A stretch of 26,666 nucleotides of DNA from Elusimicrobia bacterium UBA6262 (GTDB lineage Bacteria > CAYTYR01 > UBA6262), in the NCBI GenBank assembly GCA_002441095.1, contig DJVG01000061.1, positions 158 to 26,823 on the forward strand. The letters are read 5' to 3'. A program made the position numbers and the translations under genes. The notes under the pieces were generated by a model, which was not told where the DNA came from, did no database searches, and saw only the letters and a program-made list of their open reading frames with translations. Shown here in pieces: positions 14,501-21,882 of the stretch (position 1 is the first letter of the stretch; every line of letters begins with the position of its first letter).

Positions 14501-16242
14501 TGGACAAGAAGATAGTTTTACTGAAAGATACAAGTATCGGCGCTGCCGATAAAACCAAAGAATATTACAGTCTGATCCTGAACCTGTTGCGCGACCATAA
14601 TTTACAAGATTCCGTGCAAGTGGTCAGGGTAGCTGATATTGGTTTTTATGACCAGGGATTAGTATTGAAAATCTTGCCGGAACAGGTAATTTACGGCCGG
14701 GTTCAGGAGAGTGATCTTCTGCCGGTTATTACCGAGACGATCCAGGGCAATAAAATCCTGGACCGGCTGGCCTTAAAGCCTAATGAAAAACAACTTCGCA
14801 TCGTTCTGCGTAATTGCGGCCAGATCGATCCGGAAAATTTTGATGATTATATCGCTGCTGACGGATACGCGGCGCTGAAAAAAGTGATCACCGGATATAA
14901 ACAGGAACAAGTGATCGAGGAATTAAAAGCCAGCGGCCTGCGGGGCCGGGGCGGAGCCGGCTATCCGACCTGGATGAAATGGAATTTTGCCCGGCAGGTA
15001 AAAGCAGAGCAGAAATATATTGTCTGTAATGGCGATGAAGGAGATCCTGGCGCGTATATGGACCGTAGCGTCCTGGAAGGCGATCCGCACTCAGTGATCG
15101 AAGGGATGATGATCGGCGCTTACGCGATCGGCGCCAGCCAGGGCTATTTCTATATCCGGGCCGAATATCCGCTGGCTGTGGAACGGATCCAGAAAGCCAT
15201 TGCCCAGGCTTATGAGTATGGGCTTCTCGGTAAAAATATACTGGGCACGGAATTTTCTTTTGACGTGGAAATAAGGTTGGGAGCGGGAGCTTTTGTCTGC
15301 GGTGAAGAAACAGCTTTATTGGCTTCCATTGAAGGTAAACGCGGTACGCCGCAACCGCGGCCGCCATATCCTTCGATCAAGGGGTTATGGGGCATGCCCA
15401 CAGTAATTAATAATGTGGAAACCCTGGCTAATATTCCGGTGATCCTATTAAAAGGCGGCGCCTGGTTCGGTAAGACCGGGACAGAGAAGTCCAAAGGGAC
15501 TAAAGTGTTTGCCTTGACTGGCAAGATCAAGAATTCCGGTTTGATCGAAGTCCCCATGGGTACTTCGATCCGGGATATCGTTTATAATATTGGCGGCGGT
15601 ATGCTATCCGCCAAAGGGATCAAAGCCGTGCAGACTGGCGGTCCATCTGGTGGTGTCATACCCAAAGAATTCCTGGATGAACCGGTGGATTATGAAAATC
15701 TGCAAAAACTCGGCTCGATCATGGGTTCCGGCGGGATGATCGTCATGGATGAAGATGATTGCCTGGTAGATATCGCCAAATTCTACCTGAAGTTCTGTGT
15801 CGAGGAATCCTGCGGGAAATGCGCGCCCTGCCGTATCGGCGGTTACCAGATGCTGGGACTGTTGGAGAATATTACTAACGGCAAGGGCACCAATAGCGAT
15901 GTGGCTAAAATGAAAAGAATAGCCCAGGCCATGCAGAAAGCTTCTTTATGCGGCTTAGGACAAACCGCGGCTAATCCAGTGCTGTCCACAATTAAATATT
16001 TTGCGGCTGAATATAAGGAACATATTGAGGACAAGAAATGTATCGCCGGCAAATGCCGTTACCTGCTGAATTACAAGATCATCAGTGATAAATGTAAGAA
16101 ATGCGGTTTATGCCTCACTAATTGCGTATTCGGCGCTATCACCGGCAACCGGGAACAGGGCTATGTGCTGGATTCCGCTAAATGTACTAAATGTGGCCGG
16201 TGTTATGAGGTTTGCAAATTTAAAGCTATTAGTAAAGGATGA
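14500..16242 (+). CDS. hydB: HydB2, NuoF-type flavoprotein with ferredoxin tail
   Basis: 580 residues. Residues 1-95 resemble a thioredoxin fold but contain no cysteine, so this domain cannot bind a cluster. Residues ~120-375 are the FMN/NADH domain (RGRGGAGYPTWMKW, NGDEGDPGAYMDRS). An SLBB region follows, then the 4Fe-4S site C438, C441, C444 and C484. The tail holds two ferredoxin motifs, C532-C535-C538-C542 and C562-C565-C568-C572. This is the classical HydB arrangement of bifurcating hydrogenases, where NADH and reduced ferredoxin are oxidised together to make H2. The body is strongly similar to the first half of the protein at 4419, indicating an old duplication; the two diverge just after a shared KC-x4-C segment. 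hydA2 starts 5 bp downstream. Confidence 0.95.
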   Translation: MDKKIVLLKDTSIGAADKTKEYYSLILNLLRDHNLQDSVQVVRVADIGFYDQGLVLKILPEQVIYGRVQESDLLPVITETIQGNKILDRLALKPNEKQLRIVLRNCGQIDPENFDDYIAADGYAALKKVITGYKQEQVIEELKASGLRGRGGAGYPTWMKWNFARQVKAEQKYIVCNGDEGDPGAYMDRSVLEGDPHSVIEGMMIGAYAIGASQGYFYIRAEYPLAVERIQKAIAQAYEYGLLGKNILGTEFSFDVEIRLGAGAFVCGEETALLASIEGKRGTPQPRPPYPSIKGLWGMPTVINNVETLANIPVILLKGGAWFGKTGTEKSKGTKVFALTGKIKNSGLIEVPMGTSIRDIVYNIGGGMLSAKGIKAVQTGGPSGGVIPKEFLDEPVDYENLQKLGSIMGSGGMIVMDEDDCLVDIAKFYLKFCVEESCGKCAPCRIGGYQMLGLLENITNGKGTNSDVAKMKRIAQAMQKASLCGLGQTAANPVLSTIKYFAAEYKEHIEDKKCIAGKCRYLLNYKIISDKCKKCGLCLTNCVFGAITGNREQGYVLDSAKCTKCGRCYEVCKFKAISKG

Positions 16243-16247
16243 ACTAG

Positions 16248-17999
16248 ATGAAAAAAATAGTGAAAGCCAAAATTAACGGTATTTTGATCCGGGCGGAAGA
16301 AGGGACTACGATCCTGGATGCCGCCAAAAAAGTGCAGGTAAAGATCCCGACCTTATGCAAACATCCTGACTTGAAACCTTCAGCCAGCTGCGGCTTATGT
16401 ATTGTTAAAGTCAAAGGCTCGAATAAGATGTTACGGGCCTGTTGCACGCCTTTGGATGAAGGCATGGATATAATTACGCATGATCCAGAGATCGTGGATA
16501 TTCGCCGGACCGTGCTGGAGCTGATCCTGTCCAATCACCCGAATGATTGCCTGAAATGTGACCGCAATAATGATTGCGAACTGCAAAAACTGGTTGCTGA
16601 TTTCGGCATCAGGCAAAGTCCTTTTACCCAGGTCTTACGAGACCTGCCGATCGATAATTCTACTAAAGCAGTGGAACTGGAACCGCAAAAGTGTATTCTC
16701 TGCGGCCGTTGCGTGGATGTCTGCCAGAACAGGCAGGATGTCTGGGCTCTGTCATTCCTGGAACGGGGGATGCAGACCAGGATCTCCCCGGCCGGGGATA
16801 TTTTGTTGAATGAATCGCCTTGTGTCAAGTGCGGGCAGTGCTCGGCTCATTGCCCGACAGGCGCGATAGTGGAGCAGGATGATATCGGCAAAGTCTGGGA
16901 AGCATTGCTGGACCCGGATAAATATTGCGTCGTGCAGATCGCCCCGGCAGTTCGGGCTTCGATCGGCGAAGCTTTTGGCCTGACCGGTAAAAACATGACG
17001 AAACAGTTATACGCCTTGCTCCGCAGGTTAGGGTTCAAAGCCGTCTTCGATACTAATTTTGCCGCTGATGTTACGATCATGGAAGAAGCCAGCGAATTTG
17101 AAGAACGGCTGATAAAAGGCACAAAATCGTTACCCTTGATCACTTCATGTTGCCCGGCTTGGGTAGATTTTATGGAAAAATTCCACAGCGATATGATCGA
17201 ACATTTCTCTTCGTGCAAATCGCCGCACGAGATCCTGGGCGTGTTGTCCAAGACCTATTATACCCAGAAGAACGGTCTTGATCCGTCGAAGATCACTATG
17301 GTTTCGATCATGCCGTGCACGGCTAAAAAATATGAAATTACCCGCAGTAATGAAATGTCTGCCTCTGGTTTCCAGGATATCGATATTGTTTTATCCACCC
17401 GGGAACTGGCCAGGATGATCAAGCAGGCTGGTATTGATTTCCTCAGTTTACCGGATGAAGAAGCTGACAGCATGCTTGGCGAATACGCCGGAGCCGGCGT
17501 TATTTTCGGCGCGACCGGCGGCGTAATGGAAGCGGCCCTGCGGACCGCCTATTATTTTGTCACCGGGACTGACCTGGGCAAGGTTGAATTTGAAAGTGTC
17601 CGTGGCTTGAAAGGCATCAAAGAAACAGAAATAGAAGTAGCCGGCAAGAAGATCAGGATCGCTATTGCCCACGGTTTGGGCAATGTTGAGATCGTACTGG
17701 ATAAGGTCCGGGAGGCCAAGAAAAATAACCAGGAACCGCCATATCATTTTATCGAGGTGATGGCGTGTCCTGGCGGTTGTGTGGGTGGCGGCGGGCAGCC
17801 ATATATGGTGACTGATGAATTACGCCTGAAACGGGCCAAAGTCCTGTATCAGGATGACACTGACAAGCAGATCCGTTGTTCGCACCAGAATCCGTATATC
17901 AAGCGGTTGTATACCGAATTCCTGGAAAAACCGCTTGGCCCGAAGCCGGAAAAATTATTGCATACCAAATATACACCGCGTCCCATATATAAAAGGTAA
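16248..17999 (+). CDS. hydA: [FeFe]-hydrogenase catalytic subunit HydA2
   Basis: 583 residues, with the same order of domains as HydA1: a [2Fe-2S] domain, a His-ligated 4Fe-4S cluster (NHPNDCLKCDRNNDC), two ferredoxin motifs (CILCGRCVDVC and CVKCGQCSAHC), then the H-domain. All three H-cluster motifs are canonical: L1 TSCCPAW (C301, C302), L2 MPCTAKKYE (C357) and L3 MACPGGCVGGGGQP (C507, C511). The start has an AAAGGA ribosome binding site near the end of hydB2. hydF follows 4 bp after the stop. Role: hydrogen production or uptake coupled to NADH and ferredoxin through HydB2 and HydC2. Confidence 0.97.
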   Translation: MKKIVKAKINGILIRAEEGTTILDAAKKVQVKIPTLCKHPDLKPSASCGLCIVKVKGSNKMLRACCTPLDEGMDIITHDPEIVDIRRTVLELILSNHPNDCLKCDRNNDCELQKLVADFGIRQSPFTQVLRDLPIDNSTKAVELEPQKCILCGRCVDVCQNRQDVWALSFLERGMQTRISPAGDILLNESPCVKCGQCSAHCPTGAIVEQDDIGKVWEALLDPDKYCVVQIAPAVRASIGEAFGLTGKNMTKQLYALLRRLGFKAVFDTNFAADVTIMEEASEFEERLIKGTKSLPLITSCCPAWVDFMEKFHSDMIEHFSSCKSPHEILGVLSKTYYTQKNGLDPSKITMVSIMPCTAKKYEITRSNEMSASGFQDIDIVLSTRELARMIKQAGIDFLSLPDEEADSMLGEYAGAGVIFGATGGVMEAALRTAYYFVTGTDLGKVEFESVRGLKGIKETEIEVAGKKIRIAIAHGLGNVEIVLDKVREAKKNNQEPPYHFIEVMACPGGCVGGGGQPYMVTDELRLKRAKVLYQDDTDKQIRCSHQNPYIKRLYTEFLEKPLGPKPEKLLHTKYTPRPIYKR

Positions 18000-18003
18000 A
18001 AAT

Positions 18004-19251
18004 ATGTTAAAAACCCCAAAATCATTACGCCTGCACATTGGGTTATTCGGCCGGATGAATGTAGGCAAATCCAGCTTTCTTAATTTAGTTGCCGGACAGG
18101 ATGTAGCCATTACTTCACCGGTCCCAGGGACTACTACCGATGTGGTGGAAAAGCCCATGGAATTGTTGCCGGTGGGGCCAGTGGTCTTCCTGGATACTGC
18201 CGGCCTGGATGATACTTCGGCCCTGGGAACACGGCGGATCCAAAAAACTAAAAAGGTCTTTGACCGGGCTGATGTGCTGGTCTTGCTCGTCGAGTCAGGC
18301 ACCTGGAGTGATTATGAGGAAAAGATCTTTGCTGTAGCGCAGGCTCGGAAATTGCCGCTCATCATTACCATCAACAAAGTTGATCTTCTTTCTCCTGATC
18401 CTGATTTCCTGGCACTGGTAAAAACCAAGACCAAGTATCTGCTTCTGTCTTCCAGTATTGATCCAAGACAGCGTGATACGGTAACCAACCTGCTGAAACA
18501 GTACTTGCTGGAAATTGCGCCTGATGATTTTCTCAAGCCGCAGGTCTTGATCGGGGATCTGGTGCCGGCTGGCGGGATGGCTGTTTTGATCATACCTATC
18601 GATAAAGAAGCTCCCAAGGGCAGGATCATCCTGCCGCAGGTCCAGGTTATTCGTGATGCCCTGGATCATAGTGCCGGAGCTTTAGTAGTCAAAGAAACAG
18701 AATATGTACATTTCCTTAAAGCCTTAAAAAAGAAACCAGCTCTCGTCATCTGTGATTCGCAGGTAGTAGATAAAATGGTTGCCGCTACTCCCGCTAAGGT
18801 CCCGTGCACTACTTTTTCCATCCTTTTTTCCCGGTACCGTGGTGATTTAGCGGTAGCCGCGCGCGGTGCCGCTGCGCTGGAGGATTTAAAGCCTGGTGAT
18901 AAGATCCTGATCGCTGAAGCCTGCAGTCATCATCCGATCGAAGACGATATTGGCCGGGTGAAAATGCCGCGCTGGCTGAAAAAATACGTTGGCGGGGCCC
19001 TGGATATAACCGTGACCTCTGGCTACGATTATCCTGAAGACTTAAAAGATTATAAAATAATCGTCCATTGCGGTGGCTGCATGATCAATAAGCGGCAGAT
19101 GCTTTCCCGCATTCAGCAAGCCCAGTCCCAGGGAGTGCCTATTACTAATTATGGTCTCTGTATTTCTTTTGTTCGGGGAGTGCTGGAAAGGGTTTTAGCC
19201 CCGTTTCCCGCTGCTTTGCAAGCGTACCGGCAAGCCATGAAAAATAAATAG
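18004..19251 (+). CDS. hydF: [FeFe]-hydrogenase maturation GTPase HydF
   Basis: 415 residues, the usual HydF length. The GTPase domain has a P-loop at residues 16-23 (GRMNVGKS), PGTTTD, DTAG and NKVD motifs. After a dimerisation domain, the C-terminal cluster-binding domain carries C307 and H309 (CSHH) and H355, C356 and C359 (HCGGC), the conserved 4Fe-4S set of HydF. Role: a scaffold that receives the 2Fe subcluster made by HydE and HydG and hands it to apo-HydA. I chose ATG at 18004 with AAGG upstream; the frame is open further into hydA2, but that extension has no HydF character. It closes the hydrogenase cluster. Confidence 0.96.
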   Translation: MLKTPKSLRLHIGLFGRMNVGKSSFLNLVAGQDVAITSPVPGTTTDVVEKPMELLPVGPVVFLDTAGLDDTSALGTRRIQKTKKVFDRADVLVLLVESGTWSDYEEKIFAVAQARKLPLIITINKVDLLSPDPDFLALVKTKTKYLLLSSSIDPRQRDTVTNLLKQYLLEIAPDDFLKPQVLIGDLVPAGGMAVLIIPIDKEAPKGRIILPQVQVIRDALDHSAGALVVKETEYVHFLKALKKKPALVICDSQVVDKMVAATPAKVPCTTFSILFSRYRGDLAVAARGAAALEDLKPGDKILIAEACSHHPIEDDIGRVKMPRWLKKYVGGALDITVTSGYDYPEDLKDYKIIVHCGGCMINKRQMLSRIQQAQSQGVPITNYGLCISFVRGVLERVLAPFPAALQAYRQAMKNK

Positions 19252-19263
19252 CTAATTTTTTGC

Positions 19264-19292
19264 TTGAATTATTTTTAGCTTTATGCTTAAAT
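19264..19292 (+). promoter_or_regulatory. Possible promoter of the lipoprotein gene
   Basis: TTGAAT (19264-19269) is followed after 17 bp by TTAAAT (19287-19292), both four or more matches to the consensus. It lies in the AT-rich 58-bp gap after hydF, 18 bp before the ATG at 19310. The region is AT-rich, so chance matches are likely. Confidence 0.3.
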
Positions 19293-19309
19293 AGATACAG
19301 AGGTAAAAG

Positions 19310-19876
19310 ATGAATAAAATATTATTGGTCATACTGGCCATCCTGGTATTGTGCTCTTGTGAAACAACTACAGGGACCACTACTACTAGTTCCAACCGGC
19401 AGGTATTATCGATCTCAGGATATCCTTCAAAGCCAGACTTGGTTGTATACGAGTATTGCAAAGCTGATGCTTACGGGTCCCGCTTGACTGATGAGACCAG
19501 TGAGTTAACATCCAGGTATTATTCTGCCAATAGTCCCCCTGAACTGGGTTGGAACTATATTTACCTGATCCGTGATTATAAGATCCAGCAGACCATTGAA
19601 AAAGGCGATACAGCTGTAGTGTATGTGATCTATGATTACATGGCTACCTTAAATGTTGATAAATCTGATGTTTATGTAGAGGATATGCCGTTCCTGGTAG
19701 AGTTTAATTTGGTGAGAGAGCGGAACTTGTGGAAAATTGCTGCTTTTAAAACACTACCCTGCGTTTACAAGGAAACAGCGTTGGCTTACTTAAAGGAAAG
19801 GTTTAAAGGCTCTGGCAACCAAAGACAAGAAGACGAAATGCTCTCCCTCATCCAGAAGGTCAAGACACTGGAATAA
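19310..19876 (+). CDS. Putative lipoprotein of unknown function
   Basis: 188 residues. The N terminus MNKILLVILAILVLCSC is a lipoprotein signal: a hydrophobic core then a lipobox LCSC, making C17 the likely lipidated residue. A short Thr/Ser-rich linker (TTTGTTTTSSN) follows, then a domain of about 155 residues with alternating strand-like segments (DTAVVYVIYDYMATLNV, MPFLVEFNLVRERNLWKIAAF) ending in a charged helix. The strand pattern ending in W-K-I resembles NTF2-like or DUF-type lipoprotein domains, but I do not recognise a specific family. It sits after hydF, yet nothing in the sequence ties it to hydrogenase. Likely located on the outer face of a membrane. Confidence 0.75.
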   Translation: MNKILLVILAILVLCSCETTTGTTTTSSNRQVLSISGYPSKPDLVVYEYCKADAYGSRLTDETSELTSRYYSANSPPELGWNYIYLIRDYKIQQTIEKGDTAVVYVIYDYMATLNVDKSDVYVEDMPFLVEFNLVRERNLWKIAAFKTLPCVYKETALAYLKERFKGSGNQRQEDEMLSLIQKVKTLE

Positions 19877-19919
19877 CCGGCCGCAGAGCATGTACTAATA
19901 AACAGACACTAGGCAGGTC

Positions 19920-19957
19920 AGTCAGGGTGAGACTTTTATCCCTGGCTGTTTGTTTTA
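19920..19957 (+). terminator. Putative intrinsic terminator after the lipoprotein gene
   Basis: AGTCAGGG (19920-19927) pairs with CCCTGGCT (19940-19947) with one G-T wobble, giving an 8-bp stem with a 12-base loop. A T-rich tail, GTTTGTTTTA, follows directly. It lies 44 bp after the stop at 19876 and would end the upstream transcript before array C. Confidence 0.6.
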
Positions 19958-19976
19958 GTAGAGAAATTGCAGGTTA

Positions 19977-20126
19977 TCAGGAAATCAGAATATCAGGATA
20001 ATAAAGCTCAGGATAGCAGGATATCAGAAAATCAGGACATCAGGAAAGACTTAATACTTTGATTACCTGATTCCCTGATAACCTGATACTCTTCACCCCG
20101 ATATTCTGATTACCTGATTCCCGAAG
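19977..20126. repeat. ATCAGG/CCTGAT repeat array C
   Basis: Most of the 281-bp gap between the lipoprotein gene and apgM. The left part (19977-20045) has ATCAGG-type units and the right part (20064-20120) CCTGAT-type units, so the array is an imperfect long inverted repeat. It shares about 85 bp with array B (19991-20076 against 9498-9582) and an identical CCTGATACTCTTCACCC with array A. It ends about 32 bp before the ATG at 20158. Confidence 0.75.
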
Positions 20127-20157
20127 TAATATATTTAAACTCAAGGAGTCCCGAACA

Positions 20158-21363
20158 ATGATTCCAGAAAAAGTAATGAGCTCTCTGGCCGTAAAAACAA
20201 ATTCCAAAATTGTACTCTTGATCATGGATGGTGTAGGTGGTTTGCCGCTTAACGGCAAAACCGAGTTAGAAACAGCGCGCAAACCAAATTTAGATAAATT
20301 AGCCCAGGGGTCCATCGGCGGTTTGACTGACCCGATCAATCCGGGGATCACGCCGGGCAGCGGGCCTTCGCATCTGGCGATATTTGGTTATGATCCGTTA
20401 AAAATTGATATCGGCCGCGGGGTGTTGGAAGCTGCTGGTATTGGTTTCGAATTGACTGGCCGCGACCTGGCCGCCCGGGGAAATTTCGCCACCATGAATG
20501 ATGACCAGGTGATCAGTGACCGGAGAGCCGGCCGTATCCCTACGGCCAAGAACGAACAGATCTGTGCTGAACTGCAGGCTAAAATCAAGAAAATTGATGA
20601 TGTAGAAGTATTCATCAGGCCGGGTAAGGAACACCGTTTCGTGATCATCTTCCGGGGCGACGGATTACAGGGCCCCTTGACTGATGCTGATCCCCAGAAA
20701 GAAGGCCTGAAAATTAAATTTACTGAAGCGCCTGCGCCGGAGAGCAAAAAAGCCAGTGACATTGTCAATAAATTTATCAAAGAGGCAAATATTATTTTAA
20801 AGAACCATCATCCGGCCAATACGGTGCTTTTGCGCGGGATCGCTAAAGTACCCCAGATCCCTTCCATGACCGAACTATTTAAGCTGACTCCGGCCTGTAT
20901 TGCTACCTATCCTATGTATAAAGGACTGGCTAGCCTGGTGGGCATGAAAATATTGCCGGTCGGAGATACGATCGCTTCAGAATTCCAGACGCTCAAGGAA
21001 CAATGGGACAATTATGATTTCTTTTATGTCCATATCAAGAAAACAGATTCTTACGGCGAGGACGGTAATTTTGAGAATAAAGTCCATATTATTGAAGAAT
21101 TGGATGCTTGTTTGCCCCAGTTACTGGAATTAAAGCCCGCTGTCATTGCCGTGACCAGTGATCATTCCACTCCGGCTATTATGAAAGGACATTCCTGGCA
21201 TCCTAATCCTTTCATCCTGCACTCCCAATGGGAAAGAAAAGACAGCCTGAAAGCTTTTACCGAGAATGAATGCGCTCATGGGATCATCGGACGGTTCCCG
21301 GCTTGTGATGCGATGCAGCTGATGCTGGCGAATGCTTTAAAACTGAATAAGTTTGGCGCTTAA
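20158..21363 (+). CDS. apgM: Archaeal-type cofactor-independent phosphoglycerate mutase
   Basis: 401 residues, the length of the ApgM branch of the alkaline phosphatase superfamily. It interconverts 3- and 2-phosphoglycerate in glycolysis without 2,3-bisphosphoglycerate. Visible features are the metal-binding D24 in LIMDGVGG, the probable nucleophile S71 in the GSGPSHLAIFGYDP signature, the GRGVLEAAG and ARGNFAT segments, HIKKTDSYGEDGN, and the C-terminal TSDHSTP metal site. The ribosome binding site AAGGAG lies upstream of ATG 20158. The next gene begins 1 bp after its stop, so they are co-transcribed. It supports a glycolytic, fermentative lifestyle. Confidence 0.93.
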   Translation: MIPEKVMSSLAVKTNSKIVLLIMDGVGGLPLNGKTELETARKPNLDKLAQGSIGGLTDPINPGITPGSGPSHLAIFGYDPLKIDIGRGVLEAAGIGFELTGRDLAARGNFATMNDDQVISDRRAGRIPTAKNEQICAELQAKIKKIDDVEVFIRPGKEHRFVIIFRGDGLQGPLTDADPQKEGLKIKFTEAPAPESKKASDIVNKFIKEANIILKNHHPANTVLLRGIAKVPQIPSMTELFKLTPACIATYPMYKGLASLVGMKILPVGDTIASEFQTLKEQWDNYDFFYVHIKKTDSYGEDGNFENKVHIIEELDACLPQLLELKPAVIAVTSDHSTPAIMKGHSWHPNPFILHSQWERKDSLKAFTENECAHGIIGRFPACDAMQLMLANALKLNKFGA

Positions 21364-21364
21364 G

Positions 21365-21877
21365 ATGAAAAAAGTATTAATGGTCATCGCCCATGAAATA
21401 TTCCGTGACGAAGAGTATTTACAGCCTAAAAAAATACTGGAGTCTGCTGGCATCCAGGTGATCACTGCCTCAACCAGCCTGGAGCCGGCAACTGGCAAAT
21501 TGGGAGCCATAGTGCATCCTGATGTCTTGTTGCAGGATAGCCGGGCAGGGGACTATGATGCCATTGTTTTTATCGGTGGTAGCGGGTCCAGGAATTATTT
21601 TCGTGATCCAGCTGCCCATGCGTTAGCCAAAGATGCGGTTGATAATAAAAAACTGCTGGCGGCTATTTGCAGCGCTACCGGTATCCTGGCTGCTGCCGAT
21701 GTGATCAAGGGGAAAAAAATGACTGGGTTCCCGGCCGAAGCAGAAATGATCGAACAATATGGCGCTCATTATACCGGTAAAGATGTGGAAATTGACGGCT
21801 CTCTGGTTACTGCTAATGGCCCGGCGGCGGCGTCTGCTTTTGGCCAGGCGATCAAGAAGATATTATTGAAAGAATAG
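21365..21877 (+). CDS. DJ-1/PfpI family protein
   Basis: 170 residues with the DJ-1/PfpI flavodoxin-like fold. The likely reactive cysteine is C102 in AAICSATGIL (the AICxxxG nucleophile elbow). FIGGSG and DYDAIVF are family segments. Members include glyoxalase/deglycase-like enzymes, protease-like proteins and stress proteins; the sequence does not separate these. I chose ATG at 21365 because it gives the standard MKKVLMVIA strand; an in-frame TTG lies four codons upstream inside the end of apgM. The membrane protein gene follows after 5 bp. Confidence 0.85.
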   Translation: MKKVLMVIAHEIFRDEEYLQPKKILESAGIQVITASTSLEPATGKLGAIVHPDVLLQDSRAGDYDAIVFIGGSGSRNYFRDPAAHALAKDAVDNKKLLAAICSATGILAAADVIKGKKMTGFPAEAEMIEQYGAHYTGKDVEIDGSLVTANGPAAASAFGQAIKKILLKE

Positions 21878-21882
21878 AAATA

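Noticed and set aside
17854..18003. HydF reading frame open 50 codons upstream into hydA2
   Set aside because: The extension overlaps conserved hydA2 C-terminal coding sequence and has no HydF character; ATG at 18004 gives the standard N terminus just before the P-loop strand.
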